Assembly (NCBI GenBank): GCA_033398695.1
Contig: CM065802.1
Coordinates: 138,246,096 to 138,310,095, forward strand
Source of the DNA: Orobanche coerulescens
Lineage: Eukaryota; Streptophyta; Magnoliopsida; Lamiales; Orobanchaceae
DNA length: 64,000 nt
Direction: 5' to 3'
The notes under the pieces were generated by a model, which searched no databases, was not told the origin of the DNA, and worked only from the letters and a program-made list of their open reading frames with translations. Each line of letters begins with the position of its first letter. The first letter of the stretch is position 1. Of this stretch, positions 56,873-64,000 are shown one piece after another. Both the position numbers and the translations under genes were made by a program.

Positions 56873-58881
56873 TTAGGTTGCGGAAACCTAGGCTGTCGGG
56901 TCCAGTCAGGTATTGTCGTGTCTTGTCCTGTCATATTGTGTCTGTCTAAGTCGTGTCGCGACGCGTCGTCTGTGATGTCGGCCGTGATTAGTATCGAGGT
57001 GCAGCCATCATCGTCGTGCGACCTGTGGATGTAAGTCTCCCTACTATATTGTGCCTTGTGATATACGAGCTTGTATGATTTTGTGTTATGATGTGGAGTT
57101 TAAAGGTGATTTGTGAGTATGTGGCCTATGTTGTTTGATATTCGTATGATGCTAGGATAAAAGTGGTGCCAACGTATATGTATATATACACACATCCTGA
57201 TATAAGTCGTTTTTACAAGAATAATAGCCTTGGTGTGGTTACGCAAAGAAAAATTCATCAATATGATATTTTAAAACTTTACATGTTTTTGGAGAGACAC
57301 GTTTTGTTTTAAAACATCCTCCAAAGGGTGGAAAAAGTTTGATTTTCGTATGATGACCTCAAGGTCGAAATTTTTGGAGAATTCATACTGATATTTTATT
57401 TTCATCTTGTATTATAAGTTTTCAAAACACAATTTTTAAACTCAAGTGAAGTCTACAAAATGTAGACAAGACGTAACTCTCGCTTTCAACTTATCGGTTT
57501 TATGGTTGTCAGTCGACAAATACGTGATGATGTTCTTGTTGTTCGGTCAGTATAGCCAGTTTCAGATTAAAACTGTGATGTGATTGCCGAGTCGTTCGGT
57601 TTGTGTACATTGAGATAGCTCTCTTTAATAAGAGGTGAGATTTCGGTTTTTGAATAACAATTGTCTTTTGATGGTTGCTCATGAAGTGTTAAATCGATGG
57701 CTTTGAGATTCGAACATGTTGTTGTTTATTTGTGACCATCGATTCTAGTAATGTCGTATATATGTTCGCGATCATGTTGCTGATTTGAAGCAGCTAGCGC
57801 ACGCTGAGTGCGAGGCTAGCGCGCGCTAATGCAACATGGATAGCGCACGCTAAATAATAGTTGTAGCGCGCGTTAGTTAGCTGGGACAGAGGCTAGAGAA
57901 CCACATTTCTTTTAACTATTAGGCCTAACCTTGGCAGTCGATCACCCGTCACTGTATTCTATGTGCGTTGTCTAGTGATGACAACCGTTTTGTGTGAACG
58001 TGTGTTGTGACCTTTCATTCGCGCTAAGTGATAATTGACTTTATTCGATGAGTTGATAAATTATGTCTGCTGTGTGTGTGTGTTCGAAAATGTTTTCTTG
58101 AAACTTTCATAAGTTTGTGCAAGTTGCGGAAAATCAAATTTTGAAACTAATTTGATGTTGCGATTAAGCCGGCGACTTCGTATGAACTTTGGAAATTGTT
58201 TGAAATTTGCGAGCCAGCCTGGGATTCTCAAATAAAACCTCTTGAAAGAGTTGTTTTAAAGTACCTTGAACATTTTGTAAAATGTTACCGTCATTGATTC
58301 TTGTGTAGTGTTGGGAGAATTTTCGGAAATGACTTTTAACGTACTATTGTATTTTCGAATAATTCGAGTACATGATTTTCAAAAATCTTTCACACAAATT
58401 TTTTCAAAACCCAATACGAGTTCTTTTTCAAAAATATATAGTGAAAGATGAAAAATCTCACTCGGTGTAAAGTTCAAACTCGGATTTGGAAATGTTAGAG
58501 TATGTAAGGATGGTTTGATGATCGTGCATGGTTAACTTGTTGGTTGTTAACGGTGATGATGATGCGTAGAGGCATGATGATTTTGATAACGCCAGTTACA
58601 AGGAATTATTATTTTGGCTAATGATTTCAAATGAGACGGTTAAAGTATGTTGTTTACAAGTTTTGATGAAACAACCCGAGGTACCAAAAGTACTTTTAAA
58701 GTTTATTTTGAATAGCATACAAATCCAAAGATTTTCAAAAGATTTCCTTTAAAAGGATACCTCGTGGATTTTCTTATCGAGTTATTATTAGTTACCTTAT
58801 GTGATATGTCGTGCTGGGTTGGTACTTTAGTATAATATTTTGCGAAGTGGTGCAATCGTATTGAGTGAGAATCCGCTTAGT
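56873..58881 (+). other. Non-coding interior of retroelement II
   Basis: About 2 kb without gag or pol frames. Contains four AGCGCRCGCT palindromes (57794-57873, one perfect TAGCGCGCGCTA at 57817-57828). Parts resemble the interior of retroelement I, for example the runs around CTCGG before 58500 and 23350. Confidence 0.6.
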
Positions 58882-59043
58882 ATGCCGAGGGATAGAGGAC
58901 GCGGCCGTGACCGCAGTAAAGTTGGTTATGGAGATTATATGCGGGACCAAGAGGATATGGCCGGGAAGGTTGCTATTCAAGCACTTCGTTCTCGTTGTTT
59001 AGGTTTTGGGGACGAAACCTCTTTTAAAGGTGATATGATGTAA
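58882..59043 (+). pseudogene. 53-codon gag start remnant
   Basis: MPRDRGRGRDRSKVG up to a stop at 59041-59043. Its start matches MPRRRGQG in retroelement I at the same relative place, so it is the N terminus of the same gag tail without zinc knuckles. It ends with a GGGGACGAAACCTC word usual near the 3' end of Gypsy coding regions. Confidence 0.6.
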
Positions 59044-59974
59044 TGCCCACATTTTTTTTTCTTCTCGTTTCCGTTTCGTTCGACTGTATTGAGGCGATTG
59101 TGTTCGTTAATGCTTCTGACCTTGTATTGTTTCTTTTGTCATTCGAGCGAGTTCTGATATTGTTCCAAATTGATGTGTATATCGTTGTGATCTCTCCAAG
59201 TTCGGATCGATTTCTTGTGAACCGTGTTCGAAATTAACACCTCGTGATTCCTACAAGTTTATTGATGTCTTGATTTGAGGTGTGAACTTCATAGTTGATC
59301 GTTGTTGTTCGATCATTGCTATTTGTTCGTCGTGGTACAATCATTATTGTTTGATCTCGTAGTCGTGATTATTGAACATCTGGGCCATTTTGTGATTTCC
59401 ATAAGTGTTGGGAAATTGACTTCGTATTTGATCTTCCAAATCTTTGAATTACTGGAATTTCATACCTTTCAGCGTTGGGATCGTGATTTGATTTTTGTAC
59501 TGCTCGGTTTTATCAACCACAGTGATTCATGCTCGTTGCTTTTCGTAAGCATTCTTGCGTATTGAATCGGATCGTAGTGGCTTTATACTGCATGGAGCTC
59601 TGGTGTGTTGTCGTGAGTCGCCTTGCTTTTGTTTTAAGTTTCGGGACGAAACTTATTTTTAGGGGGGTAGAATGTAATACCCATGATTTTCGTTCCGGTT
59701 ATTTTGAATTTTTTTCGGATATTTCCCGGTTGTCGAGTGCCGGTATTATTTCCTCGACAACTGATTTTGGTGTTTATAACCGTAGGTGATGATTAGTTAT
59801 CCGTTGTTTTCATTTCGGATCGATGATGTTGTCCCCGAGTGTTTTGTCGTGTTCGTTCCGTGCGATTTCGGAAAATCGAGTCGTCGAATCATGGTGGTCG
59901 GGCACTGGCCGGACGGTTGCGGGCACTGCCCGGACGGGTGAAGGCACTGGCCGGGCGGGTGCGACAGGAACCGG

Positions 59975-60266
59975 CGTAGCGCACGCTACGGCCGGAAGGT
60001 AGCACATGCTACGGCCGGGAAGCGGCCTGCCTTCTGGCCGGTTAGGCTGCCGCTAGTCGGCCGAGCGATAGGCACCGGGGTTGGACTCGGGTGGATCGGC
60101 GGGTAGCACATGCTCTGCGCCGGGCGCACGCTACGACCGGCAGGTAGCGCGCGCTACGGACGGAAGGCTGCACACGCTACCTGGCCGAGTCAGTAGGGCA
60201 GTGAGGTTCTGGATTGCGGCCCGGGCAGATAGCGCATGCTAGCTCGGCAGCCTAGCGCACGCTAGG
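59975..60266 (+). repeat. Array of TAGCGCACGCTA-type palindromes in LTR II
   Basis: Copies at 59975-59990, about 60001-60013, 60144-60157 (perfect GTAGCGCGCGCTAC), 60228-60239 and 60252-60263, interspersed with CGGCCGG words; ends 10 bp before the TATA box. The 5' LTR carries a diverged version (48294 on and about 52400-52646). Confidence 0.85.
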
Positions 60267-60275
60267 CTGCACCAG

Positions 60276-60283
60276 TATAAATA
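60276..60283 (+). promoter_or_regulatory. TATA box of LTR II
   Basis: TATAAATA, followed after about 35 bp by a TTTTCTCTCTTTCTCTTCC pyrimidine leader; the same is seen at 52656-52663 in the 5' LTR. It defines the U3/R border region. Confidence 0.75.
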
Positions 60284-62512
60284 TGACCGAGCAGTACTGT
60301 TTGCACTCATTTTTCATTTTCTCTCTTTCTCTTCCGCGGCTGGATCCCTTGGGAACTTGAAGATATGTTGTTATACAACTAATCCACGAAGTTTGGGAGC
60401 TCATATCATCGATTAATCACTCCATAACATCCTTCAATCCAGCGAATCAAGGTTAGTTTTCCTAAAATCCTAATTTTTGGGAAAATTGGGGGTTTTGGTT
60501 GATTTAGTCCGTTTGATCCGTGATAACTTATATTTGTGATGTATTGATGATTATTAAGTCATATTATACCAATTTCCTTGTTGATCCATGGTTCGATTGT
60601 TAAAGATTCTTCGTTTTGTTGAGTTCCTAATCGGTGCCTTGAAGGTGTCCGGTGAAAATCCTTAGAGGGGGGTTTTGGGCGTTCTACGATTATTCTTCCT
60701 CGTACGATCGTCAATTTATTCATGGTATGATGTTAGGGTCAGGTTCCTTGCGAAGAACTCGAGTCGGAACCCTTCCGTTCGCCGTTTTCCGATCGGTTGT
60801 GTTACCGTCGTTTTCACCGGAGAGTTGTGGGCGTTCGAGGTTTCCTGGTCGAGCCATGTTCGTTGGAGTGTCCGGTATCGACTATCGAGGCAAGTATCTT
60901 GCCCACACATTACGTGTTTTGGTGGATATAATGGTTGTTAATCAACGTTATGTGCTAAACGAATTGTTTACAACCATTTTTCAAAAGAATCGGTATATTT
61001 ACCATCATGGTTTTCTTAAATGATAATTCTTGTGTTCGGGAATTAATATGCTTAATTGACTATGTGTGTTGGTGTCGAGTATAGGATCACCTTATTTTCA
61101 AGTGATGCCATTATGTGTGATTTTGTTGTCGGTAAGTTTAAAGTTCAATTATTTTGTTAAGATTGCGTGTGGAGTCATGCGGATGTGTGTGAATATGTGA
61201 GCTTGTGTGATATTGGTTGTGTCGTTTGGTGCTGTTTAGATGGTGTGCTTCTTTGTTAATTGTATAAGCTTTGGGTCATGAGTATGTGTTGGATAAGTTG
61301 GCCATTCTAGCAATATACCTCGACTATATATATTGTGATTGACTCTTGAGGATTGTGGTTTTGGAAATGTGAATTAATGAGAATTGTAAGGTTGTTCTCG
61401 GGTACTCTCACTCGGGGATTGACTCGACGGGGTCACACGGGGACCTGGTGGCTTAGCGGCTGGACCGGGTCGCGAGAGTTACTTCGAGTGGGCATTCTCA
61501 CCTGGGGATTGCTCGACGGGGCACACATGGACTTGGTGGCTTGAGGGCCGGACCGGGTTGCGAGAATTGCCAGAATGTTTATACTGATGAATAATTGTGA
61601 TATGTCCGGAGTATGACAATGCTTGGTGCTCGGGGTCGAGAGACATTATATATCGAGTCTTGGTGTTTGGCTAGAATGGCATAAGAATAATGTGTTATGT
61701 GTAATGTGTTGTTGGAAGTGAATTGAAGTTGATGATCGGGTCGTGGACCCTGTGTTTTGTGATTGGAATGGTTGGGCCGTGGACCCTGTGTTTTGTGACT
61801 GGAATGGTTGGGTCGTGAACCCCATGTTTTGTTAACGGATTTGCATTTTGGAAAATGAACTTTGGGGCGGTGACCCTAAGAGGCTTTTGAAGAATTAAGA
61901 ACTTCTGATCGCAAATGTTTTCAAAACTCCCGAGATTTGGAAATGTTTTCAAAGTGCTTTCTTGTTTTGGTTTTTACTTTCAAGGCTTGAACTATTTTTG
62001 ATTAAACAAAATATCTCGGGAAGTCTTTTGTTGTATTCTCGGAATGTGTTATGTATGGCTCGTATTTGCACTTTATACTTGTACTAGCAAAACAGTGGAG
62101 TTTTGCTAACCCCCGAGTATTCGGGGGTGGATGTCTGTTTTTGCATCCAGGTACATGCAGGTTTGGGAGCAAAACACAGGATCGGTGCGAAGGATGATGG
62201 AAGGCGAATGATACTAATCACATGAAGGCTAGTTTTGGATGCAGTCAGTCGGAGTCCATGTATGGTCTTTTCCACGTCGTACTTTTTGTCTGGTAGTGTA
62301 TTTTATCCTTGCATGGGTATGAGTCGAGATAGAAACGTGTATTTTTGACTTGTATGTTAGTGACGAAAGACCAAGTTGGTCTACAGATTTGGTATTTTAT
62401 CATGTCGGTATGTAATGTATTGTGTTGTTTGGATGTCTATCCTGGTGGATCCTCACGGAGAGGGTCTGCGGCGTGTAATATTCCCGTTTGAAATTGGGAG
62501 TGTTACAGCAAC

Positions 62513-62993
62513 TAGGTTGTGAATGGTTGTTTCATATTGTATGAATGCCATAAACGCGCTTAAATGAATTAATGTGCAAAGTGTAACATTAATCGCGAAA
62601 ATTCTCCCAAGACAAATTATTAAGTTTATAAGGTTTCAAGGCTTTCCTTCCCTCCATCGAGCTTTCGGGAAATTGAAACCCAAACCAGATGTGATATGAT
62701 TCCGAGTTATCGGGGTAGTCGTTCGGGGAGGATGGATAAATTACCGGGAGCGCATTAGATGCCTTCGGTTGGAGCAAATTTTATCCCTAGAAACCTGATA
62801 GGTTGCCGGATAAGATTCAATTGTGAAACTGATTTGCGTCGATGGTATAAACTTAACTTGTTCACAAACCATAGAAATCGTATAGGTTGAGGGGAGTGAA
62901 CAAGGGGAAGAAGAAGATCATATCATTTATTAGATGGGTTGGTGTTGGACACCACTTTATGAAAATTAATAGACTAGAAACCTATTCGGTTGC
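62513..62993 (+). other. Continuation of the TGTTGGG element interior
   Basis: Sequence directly after the GCAAC duplication. AT-rich with no coding motif seen. A GGTTGAGGGGAG purine run lies at about 62885. Confidence 0.4.
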
Positions 62994-64000
62994 TGATAAG
63001 TGTCAGTTTTATACACTTATCCATGGTTTGAATCGATAAATATCACCCATAATTGAGCTAGTCTACTCATTTTTTTGCTTTTAATTAATTAGTTTTTATT
63101 AATTTTATTTTTATCGGATGATGATGTAAATCTAGTCTTAATCGGATTGAATAACTGATTTACTCAAGAAATAACATGTTTATTAAATATTCTCTTTGTT
63201 GAATTTTGATATATTCATGTTGTAGGGCTTTAGAGACGAATTCGGCAGTCTTTAGGATTCAAAATTAGAGTTATAAATCAAAAGTTATCATCAGAAGAAG
63301 ATTTGGGGCAAAAACGCAAAGTCCGAAATTGCAGGTGCAAACGTAACTCTCAAAGCAACCGGTGAGCAAATTGTGAAGCGATTACGGCCGTAACTACAGA
63401 TGTTACGGCCATAAGTCATCCAAATTACGGCCGTAACTCCTTAATGTTACTACCGTAACTCTTGTGATTGTTAAGATTTGTCTAATTTTTTATACTTTTT
63501 GTGTATTATTGAGGGGATGGCTGGCATTGATCCGATCTATTGTAATAATGCTGGAGTTTTGGAGCTATTAGATGACTTTAGGTGTATAAATAGACCCCTT
63601 AGATCCTTCATCATTCATCATTCATCTTATAATTTTTCACTTTTTGTAATATTTTCTTTTTGTGTGAAGAACACACTTGTGTTCTTGAGTGATTTGTGTA
63701 AGTGTGGTATAGCATATGTTGTTCAGAGAGTTTATTACTTCTTTTTCCTTTATCTACTAAGTGAGTAAGGATCAATTCTTTCTCTTGATTCAACTAATAA
63801 TGACCACTCAAGCTTGTATTATGTATTTTAAACCCTTCATGGGCTAAGTTACCTTTAGTTGGGATTATAAACAAGGTTAGTCATGTTATTTAAGTTTGTA
63901 TAAAGATCTATTATGAATTACTTATTATTGTGTATGATTTTCATTGTTTTAACAATCTTTATTTATTTGGCCAATAAATGACGATATTTATGGTCTTCAT
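62994..64000 (+). repeat. LTR-like start of another element, runs off the window
   Basis: Begins TGATAAGTGTCAG with a 9-bp inverted repeat (GATAAGTGT / ACACTTATC, 62995-63021), a start I associate with Tat/Ogre-type LTRs. It carries a TTACGGCCGTAA array (63381-63455) about 130 bp before a TATAAATA box (63585-63592). No second copy in the window, so the assignment is tentative. Confidence 0.5.
63381..63455 (+). repeat. Second array of TTACGGCCGTAA palindromes
   Basis: Copies at 63381-63394, 63402-63415 (one change), 63424-63437 and a degraded one at 63446. The motif is the same as in retroelement I, but the surrounding element is different. Confidence 0.85.

Larger units (their letters stand above)
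48010..62507 (+). mobile_element. Retroelement II: Gypsy-like LARD, young, with nested insertions
   Basis: LTRs start TGTAATACCC (48010 and 59673); the 3' LTR ends GTGTTACA (62507). The 5-bp duplication GCAAC flanks it exactly (48005-48009 and 62508-62512). Primer site TGGTATCAGAGC at 56861 and polypurine tract AGGGGGGTAGAA before 59673. Interior only 2.8 kb, with a 53-codon remnant and no pol. Two elements sit in the 5' LTR (48346-52373 and about 54811-56769). The LTR copies compared at 53030-53730 and 61350 differ at only about five sites. Confidence 0.93.
59673..62507 (+). repeat. Retroelement II 3' LTR (2,835 bp)
   Basis: Uninterrupted copy. Holds the AGCGCRCGCT array (59975-60266), TATAAATA (60276-60283), a pyrimidine-rich leader, an 85-bp tandem repeat and the TGCTAAC-hairpin-CAG block (62104-62150). 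Confidence 0.93.

Overview
The window is plant nuclear DNA, most likely from a dicot with a transposon-rich genome. The evidence is GT-AG introns with codons split across exons, LTR retrotransposons primed by initiator tRNA-Met, hAT elements with 8-bp target duplications, and L1-type and RTE-type LINEs. No species can be named from sequence alone. There are no bacterial operons, rRNA, tRNA or CRISPR arrays.

One host gene dominates. It lies on the minus strand, starts with an ATG at 41406 and runs leftward to at least 1422. I assembled 16 coding exons (3,483 nt, 1,161 codons) whose splice phases all agree and which contain no stop. The protein resembles, from memory, a conserved and functionally uncharacterised land-plant protein of about 1,180 residues, helix-rich and probably an ARM/HEAT-like solenoid. 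Exons 1-3 lie at 40.0-41.4 kb and exons 4-16 at 1.4-17.2 kb. They are separated by a 22.9-kb intron filled with transposons. One intron (1491-1570) is GC-AG. The usual C-terminal exon was not found; a candidate terminal exon is at 1194-1319.

Layout. 1-1.2 kb: unassigned sequence with an unknown plus-strand ORF and a 37-bp tandem repeat. 1.2-17.2 kb: exons 4-16, whose introns carry a TRIM (5675-6079), a TA-flanked MITE (7393-7671), a hAT MITE (8364-8874), hAT remnants and a LINE tail. 17.2-40.0 kb: the giant intron, holding retroelement I (18378-30625, TSD GCTGC) with a LINE and two hAT elements nested in it, several more hAT MITEs, an RTE tail and a decayed DUF659-type hAT transposon. 40.0-41.4 kb: exons 1-3. 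From 41.86 kb to the right edge: a nest of LTR elements. It comprises a minus-strand LTR, a TGTTGGG-type 5' LTR (43735-45726) whose interior holds a 5'-truncated RTE LINE with a 17-bp TSD, and retroelement II (48010-62507, TSD GCAAC). The 5' LTR of retroelement II contains a 4-kb gag-protease element and an internally deleted hAT. Another LTR-like start is at 62994.

The most interesting signals are in the LTRs. Several distinct LTR families carry arrays of short CpG-centred palindromes, each family with its own version, in U3 and in two cases just upstream of a TATA box. Three families also share an ordered downstream layout: an imperfect tandem repeat, then a TGCTAAC box, a small hairpin and a CAG. 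This looks like the 3' end of a leader intron inside the LTR. Neither retroelement I nor II has any pol gene, so both must be mobilised by partners in trans.
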